Shown here: one piece after another, positions 35,301 through 43,629 of the stretch | Layout of the letters: each line of letters starts with the position of its first letter | Position numbering within the stretch: position 1 is the stretch's first letter | NCBI RefSeq assembly: GCF_003951315.1 | Contig: NZ_QLJH01000009.1 | Span: 1 to 64,000 of the forward strand | Source of the DNA: Sphingomonas sp. S-NIH.Pt15_0812 | GTDB lineage: Bacteria; Pseudomonadota; Alphaproteobacteria; Sphingomonadales; Sphingomonadaceae | DNA: 64,000 nt | Direction of reading: 5' to 3' | Program-made: the position numbers and the translations under genes | The notes under the pieces: generated by a model | Databases searched by the model: none | What the model was told of the DNA's origin: nothing | Seen by the model: only the letters and a program-made list of their open reading frames with translations

Positions 35301-35418
35301 ACACTTGCGGGAAGAGTCCGATCGGCAACGATAAGGCTGCGACGATCCCCGCGAGCGCCAGGGCCAGGCCGACAAGGACGAAGGCGCGCGACTGGGTGCG
35401 GAGGAGACGCTCGAGCAT
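32344..35418 (-). CDS. RND-family efflux pump, second system
   Basis: A 1024-residue inner-membrane RND transporter. Landmarks: LFPQVSFPRVVVDLDSGSRP, TRPVEEAIRVIPGVNNVRSE, GMSFNIMTLGGIAAAVGLLI followed by DDVIVMVEHIARRA (helix 4 with the paired Asp), GFMPKVDEGGFVMDYYTAPG, and GMTMIIGIGTEMAIFYVSEF near the C-terminus. It differs from the pump at 25006 and lacks the HME strings, so drugs, lipids or other organic compounds are possible substrates. Start overlaps the adaptor stop by one base (TAATG). Confidence 0.92.
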   Translation of the reverse strand: MLERLLRTQSRAFVLVGLALALAGIVAALSLPIGLFPQVSFPRVVVDLDSGSRPADQTALTVTRPVEEAIRVIPGVNNVRSETARGTAQISIDFGWGRDMIASTLLVDTAVGRILPSLPAGTQYNVRRMDPTVFPIISYALVSDTADPAQLQDFARLQITPLLSSINGLAKVGVQGGDTAEVEVLADPQRLASYGLAMADLATAIRNGNVLSAVGQVQDRGRLSLVIADRSVASAVQVGDIVVKAAPAGVVRVRDVATVQTGAVPVWQRIVEDGKPAVLFNIYEQPDGNAVQIARQVQEKLAGVKLPAGVKLVNWYDQSELVTQSVASVRDAVLIGLALAALVLLLFLRSWRVTLVAIIVVPATLATTMLVLSILGMSFNIMTLGGIAAAVGLLIDDVIVMVEHIARRAGEMKPDGEVAGNAAVIPAAREFMAPLTGSSLATLIVFLPLSFLTGVTGAFSKALSVTMAAALAISWAMTAFVVPVLVRWLVDFRTWRDPGVAGEGRLAVIHDKGLDRLSARPWLLLVILVPLLAVGYIGYSKVPTGFMPKVDEGGFVMDYYTAPGTSLDESGRQVGQIDQLLRANPEVLTFSRRLGTGLGGDLGQSYHGDYFVRLKPYHSRPTEEVAASVADEIGVKVPGVQVEVAQLIEDLIGDLTAVPQPIEVKLYSSDPTVLDAQAKKVAALIERIDGVVEVKDGVQLAGDALDVRVDPVRAGVEGVAPADVEAQLSTALSGTVATTLARPDKSIDVRVRLPQAMTISQAGLAQLPIRATDGHVFPLSRVASIEAVVGQPQIARENLEPMVAVTGRIQGRGIGAAVGDVTKALDQPGVLAPGIRYELGGLYQQQQIAFAGLIKIFGAALVAELVLLLVLYRRFWLPVIIIGCSLLSTTAVFTALWLAGVDLNITALMGMTMIIGIGTEMAIFYVSEFEELCHTMPPVVATREASRNRLRPITMTTLAAILTLLPLALAIGQGAGIQQPLAIAIIAGLLLQYPLVLLAMPVLVRLTLPHSDHDPAIPEQGTAP

Positions 35419-36461
35419 TACCGGCTCCGGACCGCGTCGCCGTCAGTGACCTGATAGGCGCCTGCGACGATCAGCGGGAGGCGCGGTGAGAGGGCACCGT
35501 CGACCACGTCGCCGGCGTCCGAGGAAAGCCGGACGACGACCGGAACCGCCTTGGCCTTGCCGCCCCGGATCTGGAAGATGCGCGGGCGACCGCCCGCGGT
35601 GACTACCGCCGCGTGCGGCACGACCCATCCGCCGACCTCGCCGGTACGGATGTCGACCTGCATCGGCTCACCCGGCAGCAACGCCCCCGCCGGAAAGGAC
35701 AGGTCGACGTCGACCATCTTGGTCACGGCGTTCAACGCGCCGTCGACCCGGACCACACGACCCTCGAGCGTGCCGCCCCCGGACAGGCGCTTCAACGACG
35801 CACCTTGGCCGACGGTGACGCCTCCACGCTGCGAAGGATCGATCCCCACGGTTACGACGATCCCGCCTGACCGCGCGACCGTCAGGATCGTGGCGCCGGC
35901 AGCGGTGCGATCCCCTTGCGCCACGGCCACGGCGGTGACGACGCCAGAAAACGGTGCCGTGATGGTATGAATCGGCGCCCCGGCGCCCTCTGCCCGAAGC
36001 GCGGCCAGCACTGTTCGGGCGTCGGACACCGCCTTGTCGGCCTGCACCAGCTGATCGGTTGTTGCGAGCTGCTGCGCTAGAAGCTGCGCCGTGGTGGCGC
36101 GCGCCTTCTGCGCTGCGGCGAGAGCGCTCACCGCTTGTTCGTAGGTGCTGCGCGAAGTTGGCGCAGTGACGAAGGTTGCCAGCGGCTGACCCGTCTTCAC
36201 GGCGCTGCCGGGCGCGACGAACAGCCGCGTGACCTGGCCCGGCTGCGCCTCGCTGAAGGTGCGGGTGCCGATCTCGGACGGTGCCACGGAACCGTAAGCG
36301 GTGACGATCGCCGGCAGCGCACCCTGGCGGGGTGCGACGGTGCCGACGAGGACGCTCGGCGTCGGGGTATCGCTGGCATCCGGCGTGGCGGACGTTCCGC
36401 TGCACGCTGCGACCAGCAGCAGAAGAAGGGCAGCGGAGATCCTCGTGGGTATTGGAGTCAC
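35418..36461 (-). CDS. Periplasmic adaptor lipoprotein, second efflux system
   Basis: A 347-residue membrane-fusion protein with lipobox LLLVAACSG and the lipoyl/barrel pattern PAIVTAYGSVAPSEIGTRTF, PGQVTRLFVAPGSAVKTGQP, a short helical hairpin (residues about 105-160), and HTITAPFSGVVTAVAVAQGD then PGEPMQVDIRTGEVGGWVVP. Starts at GTG overlapping the outer-membrane factor stop (GTGA). It works with the pump at 32344 and the duct at 36458. Confidence 0.9.
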   Translation of the reverse strand: MTPIPTRISAALLLLLVAACSGTSATPDASDTPTPSVLVGTVAPRQGALPAIVTAYGSVAPSEIGTRTFSEAQPGQVTRLFVAPGSAVKTGQPLATFVTAPTSRSTYEQAVSALAAAQKARATTAQLLAQQLATTDQLVQADKAVSDARTVLAALRAEGAGAPIHTITAPFSGVVTAVAVAQGDRTAAGATILTVARSGGIVVTVGIDPSQRGGVTVGQGASLKRLSGGGTLEGRVVRVDGALNAVTKMVDVDLSFPAGALLPGEPMQVDIRTGEVGGWVVPHAAVVTAGGRPRIFQIRGGKAKAVPVVVRLSSDAGDVVDGALSPRLPLIVAGAYQVTDGDAVRSR

Positions 36462-37822
36462 CGGACCGTGCCCGCTTGCTCTGGCGGCAGGTCGGCCGTC
36501 GGCAGGCCGTCGCCGACCAGCGTCTGGATGGCGATCTGCCGATCGAACAGCGCGAGTTTCAGGGTCATGATCTCCTCTTCCTTGGCGAAGCGGTTGGAGA
36601 CGAGGTCGACATAGCCGCGCTCGTCGATGTTGGAGGCGCCGAACGCCGCCTGCGCCCGGGCCGCGGCGGTACGAGCGGCAGGCAGATCGCGGCGCGCGAT
36701 CGCAAGTTGCGCCGCAAGCTGTTCATATTCCCGCAGCAGCGCGCCAACCGTACCGGTAGCGGCCGCTAGCCGCGCCGCATAATCGGCTTGAAGCTGCGCC
36801 CGCGTCGCCTGCGCGATCGCGACATTGCCCTGGTTGCGATCGAAGATGGGCAGGCCGACCTGCACGTTCGGCCCACCGTTGATGACCTTCGAACTGTCGC
36901 TCGACGCCGAGCCGCCAAGAATCAGGTCAGGAAACTGCGACAGGATCGCGACGCGCAATTGCTCGTCCGCGGCGGCATAGCCGAGGCGCAGCGCGAGCAG
37001 GTCGGGCCGGCGATCAGGAAGGGTCGCAAGCTCAGCACGGATCGCCGTAAGGTCGAACGGCGGCAGGTCGGGCGCGGTTGCGAGCGGCACGACCGCATCG
37101 GGCGTCAGGCCCAGCAGGGCGTTCAGCTGGTGACGCTGTGAGAGCAAAGTCTGGTCGAGCGTGTTGAGCGATGTCCGCGCCGCCTGAAGCGCAACACGGT
37201 CCGGGGCGACGGTAACAAGCGTCACGGTTCGCGCCGCCAGCGCGCGCTCGAGCTTGCCGTTCCGGTCAGACAGGAGATCGTAGGCCGCGACATAGGTCGG
37301 GCGGCTGCGCGTGCCGATGATGATGTCGGTGGCAAGCTGGCGCGCCTGTCCGGCGACCTGCCATTCCTGCCAGACGAGATCGGCCGCGACCTGCCGGGTG
37401 CTCGCAGTGGCAGCGCGGCGTCGCGCACGATAGGTGACGAGGTTCTTGATGTCCTGTGCCAGTCCCAGATTCCAGGCCGGGACAGTGCCCGCCCCCGAAA
37501 GCAGAGGCAGGAAAGCGCCCGACAGGGACGGATTGGCGAGGATCGAGGCTTGCGTCGCCTGGCCCTCGGCAATGCCCCGCTTCAGGCGCGCAGCGCGAAG
37601 GTCCGGGTTGTTCGCCAGCGCCAACGTAACGACATCGCCAACCGACAGCGCTCCATGATCCTCCGCGGCCCCCTGGAGCGCACCGATTGACGGCGCGAGC
37701 GGTAAATCTCGCGTGAGCGGAAGTGGGGTGTAATGCGCGCATCCCGCCAGCAACGCTGCGAGCATAACGGGCTGAACGCCCTTCCTGGTCCCCCTGATCA
37801 GCATCTTTCTGTCGCGCCTCAT
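36458..37822 (-). CDS. Outer-membrane efflux lipoprotein, second system
   Basis: A TolC/CzcC-type outer-membrane factor of about 454 residues. A lipobox-like AALLAGCAHY is followed by LSVGDVVTLALANNPDLRAA, RLKRGIAEGQATQASILANP and in the second half LPDRRPDLLALRLGYAAADE, GGPNVQVGLPIFDRNQGNVA. The start is uncertain: ATG at 37852, 37822 and 37804 are in frame; 37822 leaves a short n-region before the signal helix. Upstream, 41 bases away, is the PepSY gene. Confidence 0.88.
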   Translation of the reverse strand: MRRDRKMLIRGTRKGVQPVMLAALLAGCAHYTPLPLTRDLPLAPSIGALQGAAEDHGALSVGDVVTLALANNPDLRAARLKRGIAEGQATQASILANPSLSGAFLPLLSGAGTVPAWNLGLAQDIKNLVTYRARRRAATASTRQVAADLVWQEWQVAGQARQLATDIIIGTRSRPTYVAAYDLLSDRNGKLERALAARTVTLVTVAPDRVALQAARTSLNTLDQTLLSQRHQLNALLGLTPDAVVPLATAPDLPPFDLTAIRAELATLPDRRPDLLALRLGYAAADEQLRVAILSQFPDLILGGSASSDSSKVINGGPNVQVGLPIFDRNQGNVAIAQATRAQLQADYAARLAAATGTVGALLREYEQLAAQLAIARRDLPAARTAAARAQAAFGASNIDERGYVDLVSNRFAKEEEIMTLKLALFDRQIAIQTLVGDGLPTADLPPEQAGTVR

Positions 37823-37863
37823 GACCGGTGACGCTGGCCAATGCGCCGGCATCTCGATGTTGG

Positions 37864-38178
37864 TCAGTCCGGGGTTTTGCTCTCCGCAACATTCTCGAGG
37901 ATCGCGCCGCTTCGCGCATCGATACCAACTTCATAAGGCTTGCCGTGGCTGGTGATGTCGAAGGAATAGCGCAGGCCGCTGCCGCCCTTCTCTTTTTCCA
38001 ATTCCTGGTCGGTAATCTTGCCGGGACGCGCCTTGAGCGCGGTCTGCCGAGCCGTCGCGAGAGAGACTTTCGCCTCAGCGGCGTATTGGTGTCCTTTCAG
38101 TTTCGTTGGTGCCGCAGCGGCTGTCCCACTCATCGCTGCGACGGACAGCACACCCAGCATCAATCGCACCTCTTTCAT
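37864..38178 (-). CDS. Small secreted PepSY-domain protein
   Basis: A 104-residue exported protein: signal peptide MKEVRLMLGVLSVAAMSGTAAAA, then a PepSY unit (VSLATARQTALKARPGKITD, SGLRYSFDITSHGKPYEVGI, DARSGAILENVAE). PepSY proteins often accompany two-component systems and metal or antimicrobial stress operons. AAGGAG lies eight bases before the ATG, which decides against a longer frame. First gene of the efflux transcript and divergent from the response regulator at 38303. Confidence 0.88.
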   Translation of the reverse strand: MKEVRLMLGVLSVAAMSGTAAAAPTKLKGHQYAAEAKVSLATARQTALKARPGKITDQELEKEKGGSGLRYSFDITSHGKPYEVGIDARSGAILENVAESKTPD

Positions 38179-38302
38179 GACACACACTCCTTGAGGCAGG
38201 TTACACCGTGCCCTTCTAGGAGCGGCAACCTTCGCCGCAGGTGAGGACAAGATTGATTATGCCCAACTTGCCGTCTCCGGCGCGAAACCGGATTATCCGT
38301 CG
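38179..38302. promoter_or_regulatory. Divergent control region between PepSY-efflux operon and its two-component genes
   Basis: A 124-base gap between divergent start codons. It must hold both promoters, and is the natural place for the response regulator to bind. I see GAAACCGG/CCGG motifs but no clear direct repeat that I would call an OmpR-type box. Confidence 0.45.
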
Positions 38303-38977
38303 ATGAAGCTCTTGTTGCTCGAAGACGATGCCGTGACGCGTGAGGACCTGCAGCGCGTGCTGAGCAGTGCAGGCCATGTCGTCGACGCCTGTACGACCGG
38401 GCAGGACGCGATCTTCCTGGCGTCTTCCAGCGATTACGCCGTTCTGATCCTCGACCGGATGGTGCCCGGCATTTCCGGCCTGCCGGCGCTCAAGGCTATC
38501 CGGGCGGCGGGGATACGAACCCCGGCACTCTTTTTGACGGCCATGAACGGCGTCGAGGACCGGGTCGAAGGGCTCGAGGCGGGAGCCGACGACTATCTGG
38601 CGAAGCCATTCGCGGCGACCGAGCTGCTCGCGCGGATCAATGCACTCGCCCGGCGCCCCCCGATCTTGGAAGTCGCTGCCACGATTGCGGTCGGTGACCT
38701 CGTCCTCGACCGAATCCGGCGCAGCGTCACGCGCGCGGGCCAGCGGGTGGAATTGCAGGCGCAGGAATTGAAGCTGCTCGAATATATGATGCTGCACGCG
38801 GGCGAGGTGGTGACGCGCACGATGCTCCTCGAGAATGTCTGGTCGTTTCACTTCGATCCCAAGACCAACATCATCGAGAGCCACATGAGCCGGTTGCGCG
38901 CCAAGGTCGATCGGGGTTTCGGACGTGAACTGATCCATACGGTGCGGGGCGCTGGATACCGGATCGATGCGGGTTAG
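38303..38977 (+). CDS. OmpR-family response regulator
   Basis: A 224-residue regulator with receiver (Asp51 in AVLILDRMVPGISG, Lys in DDYLAKPFAA) and winged-helix DNA-binding domain (VELQAQELKLLEYMMLHAGE, ending GAGYRIDAG). Divergent from the PepSY-efflux operon, which it probably controls. Its end overlaps the kinase start by eleven bases. Resembles the regulator at 22948 in length and layout. Confidence 0.92.
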   Translation: MKLLLLEDDAVTREDLQRVLSSAGHVVDACTTGQDAIFLASSSDYAVLILDRMVPGISGLPALKAIRAAGIRTPALFLTAMNGVEDRVEGLEAGADDYLAKPFAATELLARINALARRPPILEVAATIAVGDLVLDRIRRSVTRAGQRVELQAQELKLLEYMMLHAGEVVTRTMLLENVWSFHFDPKTNIIESHMSRLRAKVDRGFGRELIHTVRGAGYRIDAG

Positions 38978-40379
38978 GTCGTTCATGCCGGCCGCATTCG
39001 GAAGCGCGGCCTTTCGCTTCGCGCTGATGCTGGCGGTCGTCGTGGCGCTCGGCGCAGGCGCCCTGTTGTTCACCGTGGAGCGGCAGGTCGGTTATTTCGC
39101 CCGAGAAGCCAGCGATGGGATGCTGCGAGCAGAATCGTCGGTCCTGGCCGCGGAATATGCCCAGCTGGGTCTCTCGGGACTGACGGATGCCATCGCGCGG
39201 CACCGGGGAAGCGACGCTGATCCGCCCTATCGATATCTCCTGACCGACAAAACGGGACACCGACTGTCCGGCGACCTGCCGCTGCAAGCCGCCAGGATCG
39301 GTCAAGGAAGCGTTGCGGTGCCCGAGGATTTCGACGGCTCGCGACACGTCGAACGTCTCGCGACGCAAGTAACGCAGCTGCCCGACGGATTGCTGCTCGT
39401 CGTGGCGACCGACAGCTTCGACGTGCAGCAATTGCGGCACCGCCTCGGACGCTTCACGATCTGGAGCGGCATCGCCATCGCCGCCTTTGCATTGATCGGC
39501 GGGTATCTGGTGGGGCGCGTCTTCCTGCGTCGGCTCGCAACAGTCAATCGCGCCATCGACCGGATCATCGATGGGGACGGCGCGGAAAGGCTGCCGATGA
39601 TCGGGTTCGGTCCGGAGTTCGACGACCTCACCCGGAACCTCAATCGCATGCTCGAGCGGAAGGCCGCTGCGATGGAGGCTTTGCGGCAGGTGTCGACGGA
39701 TATCGCGCACGATCTGCGCACGCCACTCACCCGGCTCCATCAGCGGCTCGAACGACTGCAGGTGGCAGGTGCCGGCGATCCCGACAGTATCGATGCGGCC
39801 GTGAAGCAGACCAACGGACTGCTCGCGACGTTCGAGGCCCTGCTGCGGATCGGGTCGATCGAGGGAGGTGTCGGGCGACGTCGTTTCGCGACCGTCGACC
39901 TGACCGAACTGCTAGACCGTATCCATGCGGCCTATGTGCCCGTGGTCGAGGACTCCGGGCAGACGTTCATTGCCAACCATAGCGCAGGGGTCACAGTCAC
40001 CGGCGACCCTGACCTTCTCGCGCAGCTATTCACCAACCTGATCGAGAACGCGATCGTCCACACCCCGGGTGGAACGCGCATCGTTTCCCACCTGCGCACC
40101 GTCGGCACCGAAGCCGTGGCGGAGATATGCGACAACGGTCCCGGTATCCCCTTCGATGAACGCGAGAAGGTGTTTCGACGCTTCTACCGGCGGGATGCCA
40201 GTCGCAGCACGGAAGGCGCGGGTCTTGGCTTGGCGCTAGTATCAGCCATCGCCGCCCTCCATCAAGCGAAGTGCACCATCCCGGGCGGCCCAGAGGGCTT
40301 GTGTGTGCGGATCGCCTTCCGTCTGCCTTCTGCGATCGATCAGGTAACCGACGCCCCGAAGCACCATGGCTTACCGTGA
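38967..40379 (+). CDS. Membrane sensor histidine kinase
   Basis: A 470-residue sensor kinase: membrane helices at about 17-37 and 163-185, a periplasmic domain of about 125 residues, HAMP, HisKA with His248 in VSTDIAHDLRTPLTRLHQRL, and an ATPase domain (NLIENAIVHTPGG, DNGPGIPFDE, GAGLGLALVSAI). Same architecture as the kinase at 21608. Overlaps the regulator upstream and runs 40 bases into the 3' end of the convergent gene at 40340. Confidence 0.92.
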   Translation: MRVRSFMPAAFGSAAFRFALMLAVVVALGAGALLFTVERQVGYFAREASDGMLRAESSVLAAEYAQLGLSGLTDAIARHRGSDADPPYRYLLTDKTGHRLSGDLPLQAARIGQGSVAVPEDFDGSRHVERLATQVTQLPDGLLLVVATDSFDVQQLRHRLGRFTIWSGIAIAAFALIGGYLVGRVFLRRLATVNRAIDRIIDGDGAERLPMIGFGPEFDDLTRNLNRMLERKAAAMEALRQVSTDIAHDLRTPLTRLHQRLERLQVAGAGDPDSIDAAVKQTNGLLATFEALLRIGSIEGGVGRRRFATVDLTELLDRIHAAYVPVVEDSGQTFIANHSAGVTVTGDPDLLAQLFTNLIENAIVHTPGGTRIVSHLRTVGTEAVAEICDNGPGIPFDEREKVFRRFYRRDASRSTEGAGLGLALVSAIAALHQAKCTIPGGPEGLCVRIAFRLPSAIDQVTDAPKHHGLP

Positions 40380-41134
40380 TCGCCGATGCCTGGACGATCG
40401 GGAGCATACCCACGGCCCGTAAGGGGCACGAACATTGCCCAGCCTAGAGAACATGCGACGGCGCTACCGTCAGCCTGCTTCGTGAAGACCTCCAGCCGCT
40501 CGGTCGCCGTGGAGGGGCCGATCGGCATCACCAGGCGCCCGCCGGTCCGCAACTGATCGAGCAGCGGGGCCGGAACGCTCGCGGAACCCGCAGTGACGAT
40601 CACCGCGTCGAACGGCGCGCGCTCGGGCCAGCCTGCGAAGCCGTCCCCGACGCGGGCGTGGACCTCTCTATAGCCGCGCCGACGCAACGCCCTGGCCGCT
40701 TGGCGTGCCAGCTGCGGGACGATTTCGATCGTGTATACCTCTGCACCCAACTCGGCGAGGATCGCGGCCTGATAGCCGGAGCCCGTCCCGACCTCCAGAA
40801 CGCGGGACCCGCGCTGCACTTGCGCCGCGGCCGTCATGATCGCCATGACGTAAGGATCAGAAATCGTCTGCTGCCACCCGATTTCCAACGGTGCCCCGAT
40901 ATAGGCTCGCGGTCTGGCGGCGCGGGGCACGAAATCCTCACGCGGAAGCTTTGCCTCCACCGCGACTGCCGCCTGGAAAAAGCGGTCATCTCGCAGTGCC
41001 GGAACGTCGGCGGCCGCTGCCTTGATCGAGCCGATCATTCGCGCACGCTCACCTGCCCGGTCCGGAGCGGCGGATCCGATAGTCGCCGCAGCGGCCAACA
41101 GGTAAACCAGGCCAAGAGAAATCTTCTTCAGCAC
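40340..41134 (-). CDS. pcm: Periplasmic protein-L-isoaspartate O-methyltransferase
   Basis: A 264-residue PCMT-family protein that methylates isoaspartyl residues using S-adenosylmethionine. The SAM-binding motif is VLEVGTGSGYQAAILAELGA, with GWQQTISDPYVMAIMTAA and TGGRLVMPIGPSTATERLEV also typical. Unlike the cytosolic Pcm enzyme it begins with a signal peptide (MLKKISLGLVYLLAAAATIG SAAP), so it may act outside the cytoplasm, where SAM would be scarce; this makes the substrate question open. Ends overlapping the convergent kinase gene. Confidence 0.88.
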   Translation of the reverse strand: MLKKISLGLVYLLAAAATIGSAAPDRAGERARMIGSIKAAAADVPALRDDRFFQAAVAVEAKLPREDFVPRAARPRAYIGAPLEIGWQQTISDPYVMAIMTAAAQVQRGSRVLEVGTGSGYQAAILAELGAEVYTIEIVPQLARQAARALRRRGYREVHARVGDGFAGWPERAPFDAVIVTAGSASVPAPLLDQLRTGGRLVMPIGPSTATERLEVFTKQADGSAVACSLGWAMFVPLTGRGYAPDRPGIGDHGKPWCFGASVT

Positions 41135-41323
41135 GCCGATTACGGCTCCATCGGAAACTGCCGGCTCACCAACGATACTACCTGGCGATGCTGGCTTGCT
41201 GACGTGCTTACGCCTACGAGATTACCTGACGATCGCAGTGGCTATGAGATTTGCCAATGTTGGAAGGCTCACCGATCAGTGCGTCGCCGTGACCGCGCGA
41301 TGCATTCTCAATTGGGAACGACC

Positions 41324-41349
41324 AACGAGACGGCCGGCGCCGTCTCGTT
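41324..41349. terminator. Terminator hairpin, copy 1 of a duplicated sequence
   Basis: AACGAGACGGC (41324-41334) pairs perfectly with GCCGTCTCGTT (41339-41349) around CGGC, followed by TGGGATCGTTTTAG. It lies downstream of the gamma-glutamyltransferase gene. The same 26 bases, with the preceding GAACGACC and following TGGGAT, recur at 49058-49083. The rest of 41135-41518 holds a short palindrome TTCTCAATTGGGAA (41305-41318) and no gene. Confidence 0.85.
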
Positions 41350-41518
41350 TGGGATCGTTTTAGAGAACGTTGGAAAGCGCCCAGAACCCGACATTCAGGT
41401 TGATGCTGGCTGCGTCTGAAACTTGCCATCCGTTCCGGGAAATGCGTTCATGCAGAACGCATAAGGTGAGGTACGGAAGCGGGAGCTGTCGATCCCTCCC
41501 GTTTCGCCAGTTGAAAGC

Positions 41519-43300
41519 CTATTGAGCCTCGGCAAATTCGAGCACCTGCGGAGCTTCAGCACCCGCACGTGCATCATCAGATCGTATGATGCCCAGCGCA
41601 AGCGTACCCCGCAGCATCATGGTGCGTTGAAGGTCGACCTCACGAACGGAAATGCCGGTCGATCGGACGCGCGCAAGAAACGCCTGGGAGTACCGCCCCG
41701 CTGGCACGAGTTCGTCGCGAGCGAGCACCGGCCCGGTCATCTGCTCGTAGTTGAGGAGCATCGGCGGTGCTGCGAGCAAGGTGGCGGGATCGGCCTTACC
41801 GTGGATCAGCCCGTCCATGACGCGTACCGCCTCCTGCACCTCCGAACTTCCAATCGTCGCGACGGCGAAGACGGGCTTGCCCGCCCTGATCGCGATCAAT
41901 GGCGCCATGTCGCTTGGAACGCGACCACCGGCCGGGAGGCGGATCAGCGCGTTGCGGTACAATCCTGCCGGGGCGGGGATCGGTACGCCTTCCACGACCA
42001 GCCCGGTATCGCCCCACAACGGCGTGTTGCTCGAATGCACGAGAGCAGCGACATTGCCCCAGCGATCGATCGCCACGACTGAGGCGCTATGATGGCCGAC
42101 CGCCGGCGGTGCGTTCCCACCTAGTAGCGTCTTGAGCTTCCCTGCGGCGGACGCCCCGAACTCAGGTGTCAGTCGTGATGGGCAATCAGCCCCGGTTCCT
42201 AGTTGCTGTTGGACGGCAGCTCCTGCGTCGGTAGACCAGCCGAGGACCGTCGCTAGCCGAAGCGTGAGAGCAGTGGTTCGGAACGACTGCGAATCCTCCC
42301 AGTACGGTTTCTCGGGTCCAGCATGGTTCAACACGTTCAGCGCCGTCAGCATGGAGCATCCGGCGGTGTTTGTCTCACCCGGCGAGAGCACGTTCACATC
42401 ACCGATGTGCAGGTCAAGCGGCGACGTCCAGCGGACTCGATAGTCAGCGAGGTCTGCCATCGTAGCATTCCCACCGGCAGCGTTGACCGCAGACACGAAG
42501 TGCTCAGCCCAGCGACCTTGATACATCTCCGATGAACCGTGTGCTTGGATGCGTTTCAGGAGTTGCACTAGTTGTGGCGACGCGTACCGGTCACCCAGCT
42601 TCGTCTGATGAGCACCGTCCGGCATGAGGAAGCGTCGCCCCTCCGGAGTTTGCGAGAGGCTTCCCGCCGCCATAGGGAAGTAAGCGGCCGTGAGCGGCGT
42701 GACGGGTACGCCTCGCTTGGCGTAGAAGATCGACGGCGCCAGCAATCGGCCAAAAGGTAGTCTACCGAAGCGGGCATGCATGGCCGACATGCCCGCCATG
42801 AAGCCGGGCACTAGCGTCTTGCGCCCTGCCGCTCCGGACGCATCGACCGCGGCACCGGTTAGTGCACTCAAGTCGGTGCTTGGGATAGTTGCCGGCGATC
42901 TCTCGCCCTTCCACCCGTTCCAGCCGGCGTCCATCGCGTAGACCTGATGCGTCTTCGCGTCATAGTAGACCAGCTGAGCAACCCCGGCGAAGGACACGTT
43001 CGCGCCGAGCATGGTCGTGATCTGCGTAAACGCAGTCGCCACTGCGGCATCGGCAGCCGTCCCGCCAGCCCTCAGCACCTCGACGCCGGCATGGACGGCG
43101 ATCGGTGACGCAGTCGCGGATACGAGCCCCTTCGAACTGCTCGCATTTGCGGCCGCGCTGGGGAAGATGGCTGCCTCGCGCTGCTCCAGCCGTTCCCGGT
43201 CGGCAGCGGTCCATGTGGCTGGCGATTGCGCTGCCGTAGATGCCGCCGTTGCCAGCGCAAGCGTTCCCATTAGCGCCCGAAGGCACTTTGATTTGCTCAT
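41519..43300 (-). CDS. Gamma-glutamyltransferase-like Ntn hydrolase, exported
   Basis: A protein of 593 residues with a signal peptide (MSKSKCLRALMGTLALATAA) and the GGT fold: GLVSATASPIAVHAGVEVLR, AGGTAADAAVATAFTQI, and in the small subunit SASVVAIDRWGNVAALVHSS. In classical GGT the autoprocessing nucleophile is the first Thr of TTHxSVVD; here the aligned position is Ser (SASVVAID), so if it processes itself, Ser would be the nucleophile. Start set at ATG 43300, nine bases after AGAGG; starts at 43309 and 43306 sit too close to that site. The winged-helix gene ends 13 bases upstream, giving one operon with it. Confidence 0.85.
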   Translation of the reverse strand: MSKSKCLRALMGTLALATAASTAAQSPATWTAADRERLEQREAAIFPSAAANASSSKGLVSATASPIAVHAGVEVLRAGGTAADAAVATAFTQITTMLGANVSFAGVAQLVYYDAKTHQVYAMDAGWNGWKGERSPATIPSTDLSALTGAAVDASGAAGRKTLVPGFMAGMSAMHARFGRLPFGRLLAPSIFYAKRGVPVTPLTAAYFPMAAGSLSQTPEGRRFLMPDGAHQTKLGDRYASPQLVQLLKRIQAHGSSEMYQGRWAEHFVSAVNAAGGNATMADLADYRVRWTSPLDLHIGDVNVLSPGETNTAGCSMLTALNVLNHAGPEKPYWEDSQSFRTTALTLRLATVLGWSTDAGAAVQQQLGTGADCPSRLTPEFGASAAGKLKTLLGGNAPPAVGHHSASVVAIDRWGNVAALVHSSNTPLWGDTGLVVEGVPIPAPAGLYRNALIRLPAGGRVPSDMAPLIAIRAGKPVFAVATIGSSEVQEAVRVMDGLIHGKADPATLLAAPPMLLNYEQMTGPVLARDELVPAGRYSQAFLARVRSTGISVREVDLQRTMMLRGTLALGIIRSDDARAGAEAPQVLEFAEAQ

Positions 43301-43313
43301 CTCCATCATCCTC

Positions 43314-43628
43314 TCAGTTCGCGGAAGGGTCGGGCTCCGCTGCCTCAATGATCTCGCGCAGGTAGTTGGTGTGGTTCCGGAACGCGCTGGCGCCGGCGGG
43401 TGTGATGTGCAGGCGTGTGCGAGGCTTGCGACCGGCTAGTTGCTTTTCGACGGAGAGATAGCCGGCGTTCTCCAGCGTCGTCAGATGACTTCCCAAGTTG
43501 CCGTCGGTGGCCTGAAGCAGCGCCTTCAGCTTAGCGAAATCGAGGGGTTCGAGATCGCGGGCGGCATACAGCGCGGCCATGATCCGCAGCCGGAGCGACT
43601 GATGGATAATCTCGTCGGGCGCCGCCAT
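43314..43628 (-). CDS. Winged-helix transcriptional regulator
   Basis: A 104-residue regulator of the short winged-helix type found beside membrane proteins of unknown function: HQSLRLRIMAALYAARDLEP, DFAKLKALLQATDGNLGSHL, TTLENAGYLSVEKQLAGRKP RTRLHITPAG. Begins one base after the stop of the membrane gene at 43630 and precedes the gamma-glutamyltransferase gene, all one transcript. The repeats at 44209-44244 in front of the operon are likely its operator. Confidence 0.88.
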   Translation of the reverse strand: MAAPDEIIHQSLRLRIMAALYAARDLEPLDFAKLKALLQATDGNLGSHLTTLENAGYLSVEKQLAGRKPRTRLHITPAGASAFRNHTNYLREIIEAAEPDPSAN

Positions 43629-43629
43629 G

